Source: Mycolicibacterium poriferae (lineage in GTDB: Bacteria > Actinomycetota > Actinomycetes > Mycobacteriales > Mycobacteriaceae). From it: a DNA stretch of 64,000 nt. The notes below the pieces were generated by a model. The model saw nothing but the letters and a program-made list of their open reading frames with translations, searched no databases and was not told where the DNA came from. Position 1 is the stretch's first letter. Each line of letters opens with the position of its first letter. This document shows, in pieces, positions 35,675-46,387 of the stretch. A program made the position numbers and the translations under genes. The stretch is from the NCBI RefSeq assembly GCF_010728325.1, contig NZ_AP022570.1:4836001-4900000 (forward strand), given 5' to 3'.

Positions 35675-36307
35675 TCAGTCCGACCGCACTGCGACGCCCA
35701 TCGCGAACTCGGCGGCCGGCATCGGCACCCACGCGGGCATCACGCGCTCGCGGTGGGCGCCGGTGACCTGCAATCCCGCCGCGGCGATCGTCGACTCGGT
35801 GTGGCGGTGGGTGTGGCAGTTGCCCAGCAGCCGGGGCCAGAAGGTCGCGTCGACGAACTTCTGCAGTCTTCCCCGTCCCCCGCTTTCAGCGACATGTTCC
35901 AGGTAGCGCAATTCCCCACCGGGCTTCAGCAGCGAATACAGTTGCCGGACAACCTGTTCGGGATCATGCACCGAGCACAGCACCAGCGAGCACACCACGG
36001 CGTCGAACGACTGACCGTCGGTGAACTCCTCGACCGTCTGGCCGGTGACGGTGACGGGGACCGGCGCGCGGGCGGCGGCGCGCTCGGCCACGACGGCGAG
36101 CCTGCGCTCCGGTTCGACGGCCACCACCTCGGTGACCGTGGCGGGGTAGAACTCGAAGTTCGTGCCCGTGCCCGCGCCCACTTCCAGTACCCGCCCCGAC
36201 AGACCGGCCAGGTTCTGTCGGCGTAACCGGCGCAACGATTCGGGCTCCCGGCTCGACATCGTCGTCCACAACCGGGCGAAGAACGGATTATCGACTGCGT
36301 CGCTCAT
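35675..36307 (-). CDS. Class I SAM-dependent methyltransferase
   Basis: 210 residues. The SAM motif GRVLEVGAGTGTNFEFYP (about residues 38-55), acidic strand AVEPERR, and later VVCSLVLCSVHDPEQVVRQL and KPGGELRYLEHV are typical of UbiE-like small-molecule methyltransferases (often annotated thiol or phospholipid methyltransferases). Its start overlaps the end of the TetR gene by 20 bases, so it belongs to the mmpL-tetR operon. Confidence 0.85.
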   Translation of the reverse strand: MSDAVDNPFFARLWTTMSSREPESLRRLRRQNLAGLSGRVLEVGAGTGTNFEFYPATVTEVVAVEPERRLAVVAERAAARAPVPVTVTGQTVEEFTDGQSFDAVVCSLVLCSVHDPEQVVRQLYSLLKPGGELRYLEHVAESGGRGRLQKFVDATFWPRLLGNCHTHRHTESTIAAAGLQVTGAHRERVMPAWVPMPAAEFAMGVAVRSD

Positions 36308-36992
36308 CGGCGGCCTCCTTCAGCCAGTTCACCATGTCAGCCGCCGAGTCGGTGGGGGTGATCCCGGTGGTGGCGACCAGGCCCAGACTCACGGACCGCA
36401 GCACCCGATCGGCGAACTCCTCGACGTCTCCCCATGGTAGGTAGGGGCGCGAGATCACCAGCGCGGCGACGCCGTGCACCGCGGCCCACATCTCGAGGGC
36501 CAGCACGGTCGGATCCGCGGGTGGATAGAAGCCGTCGGCGATCATCGCCTCCATCGACGCGCGGATGTGCAGGAACGCCGAGCTGGTCAGAGCCACATCG
36601 ACCTCGCCGCCGGGGTGACCGTGGCCCATGGTGGCGATGCGGTAGAGCTCAGGGTTGGCCAGCGCGAACCGCACATAGGCCATGCCCTGGGCGCGCAGCA
36701 CCTCGACCATCGGCACGTCCGGCCGACCCGCGCCGTCCACCGCCTGCATCTGTTCGTCGAGCTTCTCGAAGTAGCGGCTGCACACCGCATCCAGCAGCGC
36801 CTGCTTGTCGGCGAAATGCAGATAGATCGACGGCGGGGTCACCCCCACCCGCTGCGCCACGGAGCGGATCGAGACCGCTTTGGCATCACCGGTTTCCAGC
36901 AGAAGCCCGGTTGCGGCGTCGAGAATCTCCTCGCGCAGGTGCTCGCCGGCACCGCGGGCGGCGCGCCGACGCCGCAGTGGTGGCACACTCAT
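36288..36992 (-). CDS. TetR-family regulator
   Basis: 234 residues. The HTH is at about 35-60: REEILDAATGLLLETG, AVSIRSVAQRVGVTPPSIYLHFADKQALL; the C-terminal ligand domain resembles the TetR_C_25-type family. Lies one base after the mmpL stop region (36994) and just before the methyltransferase, so it likely represses the operon by binding the palindromes at 39325-39373. ATG 36992 chosen. Confidence 0.9.
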   Translation of the reverse strand: MSVPPLRRRRAARGAGEHLREEILDAATGLLLETGDAKAVSIRSVAQRVGVTPPSIYLHFADKQALLDAVCSRYFEKLDEQMQAVDGAGRPDVPMVEVLRAQGMAYVRFALANPELYRIATMGHGHPGGEVDVALTSSAFLHIRASMEAMIADGFYPPADPTVLALEMWAAVHGVAALVISRPYLPWGDVEEFADRVLRSVSLGLVATTGITPTDSAADMVNWLKEAADERRSR

Positions 36993-36993
36993 C

Positions 36994-39303
36994 TCAGCCG
37001 ACCCCCTTACCCGTGGGCATGCGGTGCCGCCCGGCCGATGCCGGTTCACCCGGCCGGTCGTCCTCGCCGCCCTCGCTCAGACCCACGCGGTTGTGCAGGG
37101 CCACCAGCGGCGCGGGCGCCCACCAGTTCCATCGGCCCAGCACATGCATGAACGCCGGCACCAGCAACATCCGCACCAGCGTCGCGTCGGCCAGGATCGC
37201 CAGGGTTAACCCGAGCCCGAACATGCGCATGAACGCCACCTCGGCGGCGATCAGCGCCGCGAACGAAATCGACATCACCAACGCCGCGGCGGTCACCACC
37301 CGCCCGGTCCGGGCCAACCCGAGGGCCACGCTCTCGTCGCTGCGGGCGTGGGCGTCGAGGTGGGCGGTGCCCGGTCGGTGGCCGGAGGCCAGCCAGTACT
37401 CCCGGATACGCGAGACCAGGAACACCTCGTAGTCCATCGACAGCCCGAATGCGATGCAGAACAACAGCACCGGCATGGTGGCCACCAGCGTGCCGGTCGG
37501 GGTGGTGCCCAGCGCGCCGAGGTGGCCGTCCTGGAAGATCCACACCAACGCGCCGAACGCCGCGGTCAACGACAAGACGTTGAGCACCAACGCTTTCAAC
37601 GGCAGCACGACGCTTCCGGTCAGCAGGAACAGCAGCACGTAGGTGATGAGGGCAATGACGGTGAGCACCAGGGGCAGTCGTGACGTGATCGCCTCGGAGC
37701 TGTCCCGGTTGATCTGGGCCAGGCCGGTCACCAGCACCGGCACATCTCGGGGCGGCGCGACCGCATGCAGGCGGTCGAGTTGGGTTTCCGAGGCGTCGGT
37801 GAACAGCGGCGCGGTGCTGCCGACGGTCAGGAACGCGCTGCCGTCGGCGAAGCCGGTCGCCGCGGCCGGCGGCGCGGTTCGGGACCCGTCGACGAAGGTG
37901 CCGCCGGGAGCGGACACCGACGAGACGTCGGGCACCCGGGACAGCTCGGCGGCATAGCCGTCCAGGTCGGCGGGGGTGAGTCCCTGGGTGTCGGGCAGCA
38001 CGATGGTCGCGTTCGTCGACGAATCCACCGCGAAGTCCTCACGCAGCTGATCGCCGAGCTGACGAGCCGACGCCGACTCCGGGAGCACGCGGTCGTCCGG
38101 AAACCCCCAGTTGGCACCGAGGAACGGCGCGCCGAGCACCAGCAGCAGCGCCACCACGGCGACCCCGATCGGGATCGAACGGCGCATCACGAACTTCGTC
38201 GACCGGTACCAGAACATCCGCTCGACCGGTGTGGGCGCCGGTTCGGGCCGGCCCAGCGCGCGCCGGATGAGCCGGCGCACGTCCAGCGCATCCAGCCGGT
38301 CGCCCAGCAGCACGATGGCGGCCGGCGCGACCACGATCGCGGCGAACGCCGCGAACCCGACCACACCGATTCCGGCGTAGGCGAACGACTTCAGGAAGTA
38401 CATCGGGAACAGCACCATCGCGATCAACGACAACGCCACCGTCAGCGCCGAGAACAACACCGTGCGCCCGGCGGTCGCCATGGTGCGCACCAGCGCGGTG
38501 TCGGCGTCCTCGCCCGCGGCCAACTCGTCGCGGTAGCGGCTGATGATGAGCAGCGTGTAGTCGATGGCGAGCGCCAGCCCCATCGCGATCGACAGGTTCA
38601 GGGCGAAGATCGACACGTCGGTGACCATCGTGAACGCCCGCAGCACCGCCATCGAACCCAGGATCGCGAATGCGCCGACGGCCAGGGGCAGCGCCGCGGC
38701 CAGGAGCCCGCCGAACACCCAGACCAGCACCACGAAGCTCAGCGGGATCGCGATCGCTTCCATGCGCAACAGGTCGCGCTCGCTCTGGGCGTTGATCTGG
38801 ACGTAGGTCATGGCGACGCCGCCGGCCTGCACCGTCACCCCGTCGCGGTCGTGGACCAGTTCGTCGGTGAGGGCTTTGGCGTGCTTCTGCGCCTCGCTCT
38901 CCCCGCCGGTGATCCCGGCGACGATCAGTCCGGTCTTGCCGTCCTCGCTGACCAGAGCCGGCGCGGCGGCCGGTGGCGCACTCCACGCCGAGGTGACGGC
39001 ACCGACGTGCGGGGACTGCGCGAGCCGGTCGGCGATGTCGGTGCCGACCGCGCGCGCCGCGGGGGCCCGCACCCCGTCTTCGTCGGTGACGCTGATGATC
39101 AGCTCCATGTCGCCCTGATCGAATTCGTCGACCAACAGCCGGGTGGCCTTCGCCGATTCGGAGGTCGGGTCCTGGAACCCACCGGCGGACAGCGTGCCGG
39201 CGACCGGCACGCCGAAGATCCCGCACGCCACCATCACCAGCAGGGCGACGACGAGGATGCGGCGCGGCGCCGCGATGGCCAACAGTGCGATGCGCTGCAG
39301 CAT
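36994..39303 (-). CDS. MmpL/RND-family transporter
   Basis: 769 residues with 11-12 membrane helices in two repeats. MMPL-type features: helix-rich LSIAMGLALAIDYTLLIISRYRDEL (about 220-245) and its repeat in FCIAFGLSMDYEVFLVSRIREYW (about 640), with two periplasmic domains of about 150 and 170 residues. Proteins of this family carry lipids or drugs across the cell envelope. Subfamily and cargo cannot be assigned. First gene of a regulated operon. ATG 39303 chosen; an earlier ATG is upstream of the palindromes and unlikely. Confidence 0.88.
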   Translation of the reverse strand: MLQRIALLAIAAPRRILVVALLVMVACGIFGVPVAGTLSAGGFQDPTSESAKATRLLVDEFDQGDMELIISVTDEDGVRAPAARAVGTDIADRLAQSPHVGAVTSAWSAPPAAAPALVSEDGKTGLIVAGITGGESEAQKHAKALTDELVHDRDGVTVQAGGVAMTYVQINAQSERDLLRMEAIAIPLSFVVLVWVFGGLLAAALPLAVGAFAILGSMAVLRAFTMVTDVSIFALNLSIAMGLALAIDYTLLIISRYRDELAAGEDADTALVRTMATAGRTVLFSALTVALSLIAMVLFPMYFLKSFAYAGIGVVGFAAFAAIVVAPAAIVLLGDRLDALDVRRLIRRALGRPEPAPTPVERMFWYRSTKFVMRRSIPIGVAVVALLLVLGAPFLGANWGFPDDRVLPESASARQLGDQLREDFAVDSSTNATIVLPDTQGLTPADLDGYAAELSRVPDVSSVSAPGGTFVDGSRTAPPAAATGFADGSAFLTVGSTAPLFTDASETQLDRLHAVAPPRDVPVLVTGLAQINRDSSEAITSRLPLVLTVIALITYVLLFLLTGSVVLPLKALVLNVLSLTAAFGALVWIFQDGHLGALGTTPTGTLVATMPVLLFCIAFGLSMDYEVFLVSRIREYWLASGHRPGTAHLDAHARSDESVALGLARTGRVVTAAALVMSISFAALIAAEVAFMRMFGLGLTLAILADATLVRMLLVPAFMHVLGRWNWWAPAPLVALHNRVGLSEGGEDDRPGEPASAGRHRMPTGKGVG

Positions 39304-39324
39304 CGGGCCCCCTTCGTTGGTACC

Positions 39325-39373
39325 AGCGCCGGTTACCGGCGCTAAGTTATCAACGTTAAGTTGACCGGTCAAC
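39325..39373. promoter_or_regulatory. Palindromic operator candidates before mmpL
   Basis: Two strong palindromes stand 20 to 70 bases upstream of the mmpL start: AGCGCCGGTTACCGGCGCT (39325-39343, 9-bp arms and one central base) and GTTGACCGGTCAAC (39360-39373, perfect). Taken with the cotranscribed TetR gene these are the most likely autoregulatory operators. AACGTT (39352-39357) lies between them. Confidence 0.6.
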
Positions 39374-39479
39374 GGGAGGGTTCACGGCGGCGCGATGACT
39401 TTCCGCGCTCCGCGAAGTCGAGTCCTGCATGAACCTCGACTCCACCCGACGCGGTCCCACCGCCCTAAGCTCGTCGGCC

Positions 39480-40019
39480 ATGGCGACAGACCTCACCGCA
39501 CCCGCGCCCAACGCGGGCGTCGGCGGCTCCGTGGGATTGGCCATCCTTCGACTGGGCATCGGGGCGGCGGCGTTGCAGGCCGGACTGATCAAGGCCCTCG
39601 ACTTCTCCACCACCGTGGGCTTCATGGCCGACGCGGGCTGGCGCCTTCCGGGGCTGGCCGCGTTCATGGTCACCGCCGCCGAGACGCTGGGCGGCATCGG
39701 TCTGCTGCTGGGGGCTCTGACCCCACTGGCGGCGTGCGCGGTGCTCAGCGCGATGTTGTGCGCGTGGGCCGTCAACGTCTCGGCCGGGGCCTTCTGGTCC
39801 GAGCCGTTCAACCTGCCGTTCCTGATCGGCGTCGGCGCGGCGGCGCTGTTGTTCGCCGGCGCCGGCCGGTTCTCGGTCGACGCTGGACCCCTGGCCCGCA
39901 TCACCTGGTCGATGCCGGTACGCCTGGGGCTGGTGGGGCTTGCGGTGATCGCCGCGGTGGTGACGTGGGCCGCGCTGTACGGGGTGAACCCGATCCATCT
40001 CACGACGCCCTCGTCCTGA
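39480..40019 (+). CDS. DoxX-family membrane protein
   Basis: 179 residues, four or five helices: LAILRLGIGAAALQAGLIKAL, AAFMVTAAETLGGIGLLLGAL, PLAACAVLSAMLCAWAVNV and later segments match DoxX (membrane oxidoreductase-associated) proteins. ATG 39480 was chosen because of TAAGCT at 39466-39471; ATG 39429 would add 17 residues. Function may relate to thiosulfate/quinone or redox control, but this is family inference only. Confidence 0.82.
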   Translation: MATDLTAPAPNAGVGGSVGLAILRLGIGAAALQAGLIKALDFSTTVGFMADAGWRLPGLAAFMVTAAETLGGIGLLLGALTPLAACAVLSAMLCAWAVNVSAGAFWSEPFNLPFLIGVGAAALLFAGAGRFSVDAGPLARITWSMPVRLGLVGLAVIAAVVTWAALYGVNPIHLTTPSS

Positions 40020-40022
40020 TTG

Positions 40023-40036
40023 CTACCGGCCGGTAG
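40023..40036. other. Perfect palindrome after DoxX
   Basis: CTACCGGCCGGTAG, 14 bases, four bases after the DoxX stop. It may end DoxX transcription or be an operator for the following small gene. Confidence 0.4.
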
Positions 40037-40113
40037 ACCGCGGACCCTACCCAGCGGTAAGGATTGCCATCAAACTCCGAATCGTGACTCAAAGAATCCT
40101 TAATAGCGCTGGT

Positions 40114-40119
40114 TACTGT
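40114..40119 (+). promoter_or_regulatory. -10 element of the 43-residue ORF
   Basis: TACTGT fits TANNNT and is followed by 7 bases and ATG 40127. No ribosome-binding sequence precedes the ATG, consistent with a leaderless mRNA. Confidence 0.55.
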
Positions 40120-40126
40120 TCAGTAC

Positions 40127-40258
40127 ATGTGGATCGACGACACCAACGCTGATGTCATCAAGGTTGACTTCGACGCGCTCTACCACGGAGATGTCCTGGT
40201 CGAGGGCGAGACCTCGGAGCAGCTCGACGACGAGATCACCCTCCCTACCGCAGTATGA
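40127..40258 (+). CDS. Acidic 43-residue leaderless ORF
   Basis: Translates MWIDDTNADVIKVDFDALYH and ends EITLPTAV, 43 residues with 12 acidic and only one lysine as basic residue. It has a -10 (TACTGT) with leaderless spacing, no Shine-Dalgarno sequence, and a perfect hairpin terminator three bases after its stop, so it behaves like a genuine independent gene. No family recognised; no modifying enzyme genes lie nearby, so a RiPP precursor is not supported. Could also be a regulatory or structural microprotein. Confidence 0.65.
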   Translation: MWIDDTNADVIKVDFDALYHGDVLVEGETSEQLDDEITLPTAV

Positions 40259-40261
40259 GAA

Positions 40262-40287
40262 AACGCGCGCCCCGCGGGGCGCGCGTT
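40262..40287. terminator. Perfect GC-rich hairpin, bidirectional
   Basis: AACGCGCGCCCCG (40262-40274) is the exact inverse of 40275-40287, with A-rich sequence before and TT after. It sits between the 43-residue ORF and the convergent nitronate monooxygenase gene. Confidence 0.85.
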
Positions 40288-40319
40288 CCTCGTTGGTGCG
40301 GTTTGCCGCTGAGGTGAGC

Positions 40320-42067
<1,748 letters not shown>

Positions 42068-42109
42068 AGATCGGTTCCTTTCTGTTACTTGACCAGTCCT
42101 ATGCGGACG

Positions 42110-43228
42110 TCAAACCCATTCCCTCAGAACGGCTTCGGTGTCGGCGCCGGGAACGCCGGGCGGCTTGGGCGCCGACGGTGACGAGCGCGAGAACCGCGGA
42201 GCGGGCGCCGGATAGAGATAGCCGTTCTCGCGATAGAACGTGTCTCGTTCGGTGTTGTGCGGCTCGGACTCCACCTCGGCGAACGACAGCACCGGCGTCA
42301 CGCACGCATCGGTGCCGGCGAACACCTCGGCCCAGTGGTCACGATCGTGGGCGGCGAAGGCCTCGGTGAAACGGGCCCGCAGCTCCGGCCAGCGACCCAT
42401 GTCGTTCTGCTCGGGCAACTCCGCGCCGTCCAGGCCCAACCCCTGCAGCAGCTGGGCGTAGAACTGTGGTTCGATCGCGCCCACCGCGACGTGGCGGCCG
42501 TCGGCGCAGGTGTAGGTGTCGTAGTACGGGGCGCCGGTGTCGAGCATGTTCACGCCGCGCTCGTCGCTCCACATCCCCATGCCGCGGAACGCCCACATCA
42601 TCATCGACAACACGCTCGAACCGTCGACCATCGCGGCGTCGACCACCTGGCCCTTGCCCGAGCGTTCCCGCTCCCACAACGCCGAGAGGACCCCGACGAT
42701 CAGGAACATAGACCCACCGCCGAAGTCCCCCACCAGGTTCAGCGGTGGCACGGGTCGCTCACCGGCCCGCCCGATCGCGTGCAGCGTGCCGTTGAGCGAG
42801 ATGTAGTTGATGTCGTGACCGGCCTGCTGGGCACGGGGCCCGTCCTGCCCCCAGCCGGTCATCCGGGCATAGATCAGCCGCTCGTTGACCCGGGCACAGT
42901 CCTCGGGGCCCAGCCCGAGGCGTTCGGTGACGCCGGGGCGGAAGCCTTCGATCAGTACGTCGGCTTTGGCGATGAGACCGAGCACCATGTCGCGGTCCTG
43001 CTCGTCCTTGAGGTTGGCCGCCACCGAGCGCCGGTTGCGCAACAGGTAGTCGCCGCCGGGTTTGGTGGCCGGGCCGGCGCCCTTGCCTGGCCGCTCGATG
43101 CGCACCACGTCGGCGCCCAGGTCACCGAGGATCATGGCCGCATGCGGGCCCGGGCCGATGCCGGCCAGCTCCACGACACGCAGTCCGTCCAGAGGTCCTG
43201 TCGGAGATCCCTGCTGGGGTTCAGCCAT
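42110..43228 (-). CDS. mcr: Alpha-methylacyl-CoA racemase
   Basis: 372 residues, CoA-transferase III fold. His138 (AGHDINY) and Asp168 (LVGDFGGGS) correspond to the catalytic His126/Asp156 pair of M. tuberculosis Mcr, offset by 12. It inverts the alpha-methyl centre of branched acyl-CoAs, including cholesterol side-chain intermediates. Opens [23 protein letters not shown]. Divergent from an enoyl-CoA hydratase, and the SDR/monooxygenase lie downstream on the same strand (separated by 43 bases). Confidence 0.93.
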   Translation of the reverse strand: MAEPQQGSPTGPLDGLRVVELAGIGPGPHAAMILGDLGADVVRIERPGKGAGPATKPGGDYLLRNRRSVAANLKDEQDRDMVLGLIAKADVLIEGFRPGVTERLGLGPEDCARVNERLIYARMTGWGQDGPRAQQAGHDINYISLNGTLHAIGRAGERPVPPLNLVGDFGGGSMFLIVGVLSALWERERSGKGQVVDAAMVDGSSVLSMMMWAFRGMGMWSDERGVNMLDTGAPYYDTYTCADGRHVAVGAIEPQFYAQLLQGLGLDGAELPEQNDMGRWPELRARFTEAFAAHDRDHWAEVFAGTDACVTPVLSFAEVESEPHNTERDTFYRENGYLYPAPAPRFSRSSPSAPKPPGVPGADTEAVLREWV

Positions 43229-43277
43229 GTCTAACCGCCCTTCGTCGACGACTGCTCGGTTGACCGCGACATAGCTT

Positions 43278-43293
43278 ACTTGTATAACCAAGT
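43278..43293. promoter_or_regulatory. Inverted repeat between mcr and the enoyl-CoA hydratase
   Basis: ACTTGTATAACCAAGT has ACTTG/CAAGT arms around six bases. A related ACTTGACCAGT stands at 42087-42097 before the SDR gene. The shared sequence suggests a common regulator of the acyl-CoA genes here. Confidence 0.4.
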
Positions 43294-43348
43294 CGGATCG
43301 GCCATGGGGCATCAGCTCGTGGATGACCCCCACAACCAGGGGACGGAC

Positions 43349-44170
43349 ATGACCACCACCGACGCATTCACCGGCACCTACGCCGGCATCGACGACCTCA
43401 CCGTGACCCTCGACGGCGGCGTGCTGGCCGTGACGCTCAACCGGCCCGACAGCCTGAACTCCCTGACCGCGCCGATGCTCGCCACGTTCGCCGAGGCTCT
43501 GGAGAAGGCCGCCACCGACCCGCGGGTACGGGTGGTGCGTGTCGGCGGAGCCGGCCGCGGGTTCTCCTCCGGCGCGGGCATCAGCGAAGAGGATCACGCC
43601 AATCCCGGCGCAGCCGGCACACCAGCCGACGTACTCGACGCGGCCAACCGTTGCATCCGCGCGATCGTCAACCTTCCCCAGCCGGCCGTGTCGGTGGTGC
43701 AGGGCCCCGCCGCCGGGGTGGGCGTGTCACTGGCGCTGGCGTGCGACGTGGTACTGGCCTCGGACAAGGCCTTCTTCATGCTCGCCTTCACCAAGATCGG
43801 GTTGATGCCCGACGGCGGCGCGTCGGCGCTGATCGCCGCCGCGGTCGGGCGCACCCGAGCGATGCGGATGGCCCTGCTCGCCGAACGCATTCCGGCGCCG
43901 GAAGCCTTCGACTGGGGACTGGTCAGCGCGGTGCACCCGGCCGAGGAGCTCGACGCCGAGGTCGACAAGGTGATCGCCACGCTGGTCGGCGGACCGGCCG
44001 CCGCGCTGCGTAAGACCAAGGACGCGATCAACGCCGCGACGTTGACCGAGCTGGAGGATGCGCTCGAGCGGGAGAAGAAGGGACAGCTGACGCTGCTGGA
44101 ATCCGCTGACTTCCGCGAGGGCACCCGGGCGTTCCAGCAGCGCCGGGCAGCCAAGTTCACCGACCGCTGA
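43349..44170 (+). CDS. Enoyl-CoA hydratase/isomerase family protein
   Basis: 273 residues, crotonase fold: [31 protein letters not shown] (oxyanion loop), [36 protein letters not shown] (about 120-150). The catalytic Glu position that makes hydratases is occupied by the MPDGG loop region, so hydratase versus isomerase activity is uncertain. EchA paralogue beside mcr as in M. tuberculosis. ATG 43349. Confidence 0.85.
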   Translation: MTTTDAFTGTYAGIDDLTVTLDGGVLAVTLNRPDSLNSLTAPMLATFAEALEKAATDPRVRVVRVGGAGRGFSSGAGISEEDHANPGAAGTPADVLDAANRCIRAIVNLPQPAVSVVQGPAAGVGVSLALACDVVLASDKAFFMLAFTKIGLMPDGGASALIAAAVGRTRAMRMALLAERIPAPEAFDWGLVSAVHPAEELDAEVDKVIATLVGGPAAALRKTKDAINAATLTELEDALEREKKGQLTLLESADFREGTRAFQQRRAAKFTDR

Positions 44171-44301
44171 CCCACCCTCGTCGAGGCTGCGTTGACGGCG
44201 AGGTTTTGCGAGTAGGCCCCGCCACCAGTGCAGTCTGAACGACAGCCGAGCGCCCGAAAATCGCTCGACGGCAACACTGCTCGTCGGCCACCATCGAGGG
44301 C

Positions 44302-45579
44302 GTGAACACACCCGAGACGGTTGACCAGCCGGCGCACGCCGCCGGCTGGCGGGTGGTCGCGCCGTTCCGGTTCCGCGAATACCGGCTGCTGATGGCCGCG
44401 GTGACGCTGTCGATCTTCGCCGAGGGCATGTGGGCGGTGGTGATGGCCTTCCAGGTGATCGCGCTGGACGACGATCCGCGGTCGCTGTCGCTGGTCGCCA
44501 CGTGCCTGGGCACCGGGCTGGTCGCCTTCGTGCTGGTGGGCGGTCTGGCCGCCGACCGGTTCAACCAACGCACGATCATCATCGTGGTCGAAGCGGTCAA
44601 CACCGTCATCGCCGCGGCCGTCGCCGCGCTGGGAAGTGCGGGGGCACTGCAGATCTGGCACATGGCGGTCGCCGCCGGCGCGCTCGGTGTGGCCGCGGCG
44701 TTCTTCTTCCCGGCCTACAGCGCACTGCTGCCCCGGATCCTGCCGGCCGATCACCTGTTGGCCGCCAACGGTGTCGAAGGGGTGGTGCGGCCGGTGTTCC
44801 AGCGCGCTGTCGGGCCGGCCGTCGCCGGCCTGCTGGTGGGCGCGACGTTCCCGGCGCTGGGCGCATGGGCTGTGGCGGCGCTGTTCGGTGCGGGTCTGGC
44901 ACTGTTGGTGGCGACCCGACCGAGGCTGCAAGCCGTTGTGGCAGAACAGGAAAGACCGCATCTGCTGCGCGACCTGCGGGACGGGTTCAGCTTCGTGGCC
45001 GGCACCCCGTGGCTGTTGTGGACGCTGCTGTTCGCCAGCGTGTTCGTGCTCGTGGTGCTCGGCCCGATCGAGGTGCTGCTGCCGTTCGTCGTGTCCGAGC
45101 GGTTCGTGCACGGCGAGCGTGCGTTCGGGTTGATCCTGGCCTGCTTCGGGATGGGCAGCGCGCTCGGCGCGGTCGCGGTGTCGTCACGGCCGCTGCCCCG
45201 CCGCTACCTGACGGTGATGATGGCGGCATGGGGCCTCGGTTCGGCGCCGCTGGCGATCATCGGTGTCACGTCGTCGTTTCCGGTGATGGCTGCGGCCACG
45301 TTCGTCGTCGGGCTCACCGACGGGGCCGGCATGGTGATCTGGGGGACGCTGCTGATGCGCCGCGTGCCCGCGGCGATGCTGGGCCGGGTGTCGAGCCTGG
45401 ACTTCTTCGTGTCGCTGGTGTTCCTGCCCGTGTCGTTCGCGATCGCCGGTCCGCTGTCGACCGTCGTTTCGATGCAGTCCATCTTCCTGGCGGCGGGCTT
45501 GGCGCCGATGGTGTTGGCGGCGGTGGCGGTGTGGGCGGCGAAGATGCGGCGCGACGAGCTCGCCCACCCACTGCGGTAG
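44302..45579 (+). CDS. MFS transporter (MFS_3/Tap-like)
   Basis: 425 residues with 12 helices. N-terminal FRFREYRLLMAAVTLSIFAEGMW and GLAADRFNQRTIIIVVE loop resemble enterobactin/macrolide exporters of the MFS_3 group, including Tap. Ends in a basic loop (AKMRRDELAHPLR). GTG 44302 preceded by CACCAT at 7-base spacing. Cargo unknown. Not coupled to neighbours. Confidence 0.85.
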   Translation: MNTPETVDQPAHAAGWRVVAPFRFREYRLLMAAVTLSIFAEGMWAVVMAFQVIALDDDPRSLSLVATCLGTGLVAFVLVGGLAADRFNQRTIIIVVEAVNTVIAAAVAALGSAGALQIWHMAVAAGALGVAAAFFFPAYSALLPRILPADHLLAANGVEGVVRPVFQRAVGPAVAGLLVGATFPALGAWAVAALFGAGLALLVATRPRLQAVVAEQERPHLLRDLRDGFSFVAGTPWLLWTLLFASVFVLVVLGPIEVLLPFVVSERFVHGERAFGLILACFGMGSALGAVAVSSRPLPRRYLTVMMAAWGLGSAPLAIIGVTSSFPVMAAATFVVGLTDGAGMVIWGTLLMRRVPAAMLGRVSSLDFFVSLVFLPVSFAIAGPLSTVVSMQSIFLAAGLAPMVLAAVAVWAAKMRRDELAHPLR

Positions 45580-45652
45580 ACGTCGAGAATCAGCGGCAGC
45601 GCAGCGACATCGGCACCGGCTCCCCGGTCGCCGGCGATACGATGCCCGAGCC

Positions 45653-46372
45653 ATGAAGCCCGTTGATCACCTCGTGTCCGTGCGGCGCGACAGCCACCGC
45701 ATCGCCGACGCGGCTCAGGGTCGGCTCACCGCCACGGTGCCCAGCTGCCCCGGCTGGCACGTTGCTGACCTGGTCTGGCATGTGGGCGTCGTCCAGCTGT
45801 TCTGGCAGCTGGTCGCTCGTGGCGACCTGTCCGGACCGCAGGAGTGGACCGAACCTGCCCGTCCCGGCGACGACGAGCTGTTGGCGTGGTTTCGCACGGG
45901 CGCGGATACCGCGGTCGACGCCTTGGCCGGTCTGGATCCAGAACGGCCCGCGTGGACGTGGGGACGGCGGCGCAACGTGGGATTCATCTGTCGCAGAGTG
46001 GCTCAGGAGACCGCGGTGCATTGTTGGGACGCGCTCTCCGCCGTCGCCGCCGGCGAGCCGATCGAACAGCGCATCGCCGCCGACGGAGTCGACGAGTTCC
46101 TCGACGAGGTCCTGCCTGGCCTCTCCCCCGACCTGGCCGGTCCGGCGCAGACCGTCGCTTTGTGTGCCGGCGATGTCGGCACCGACTGGACGATCCGCGT
46201 CGGGCGCGGCTCGGCCGAGCTGACGGGTGGGCGCGTGGGCGCCGACGTCACCGTGACCGCCACCGCGTCGGATCTGTTGCTGCTGCTGTGGGGTCGCCGC
46301 CCGGACGACGATCTTCAGGTCGACGGCGAACCAGCTGCCCTGCAGAGGTTCCTGGCCCGGGCGCGGTTCTAG
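45653..46372 (+). CDS. Mycothiol-dependent maleylpyruvate isomerase-fold protein
   Basis: 239 residues. N-terminal DinB/MDMPI four-helix domain with CPGWHVADLVWHVG (metal-binding His about 41 and 45) and a second His in VAQETAVHCWDALS (about residue 124), then a C-terminal SCP2-like domain (VGADVTVTATASDLLLLLWGR). The zinc-like His pattern suggests a mycothiol-S-transferase. The substrate is unknown; mshB here supplies mycothiol synthesis. Confidence 0.82.
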   Translation: MKPVDHLVSVRRDSHRIADAAQGRLTATVPSCPGWHVADLVWHVGVVQLFWQLVARGDLSGPQEWTEPARPGDDELLAWFRTGADTAVDALAGLDPERPAWTWGRRRNVGFICRRVAQETAVHCWDALSAVAAGEPIEQRIAADGVDEFLDEVLPGLSPDLAGPAQTVALCAGDVGTDWTIRVGRGSAELTGGRVGADVTVTATASDLLLLLWGRRPDDDLQVDGEPAALQRFLARARF

Positions 46373-46387
46373 CTGTCGGACCGCGGC

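Noticed and set aside
40127..40258. RiPP or lasso precursor
   Set aside because: No leader recognition protein, maturase, transporter or radical SAM gene is close; the C-terminus lacks a typical core.
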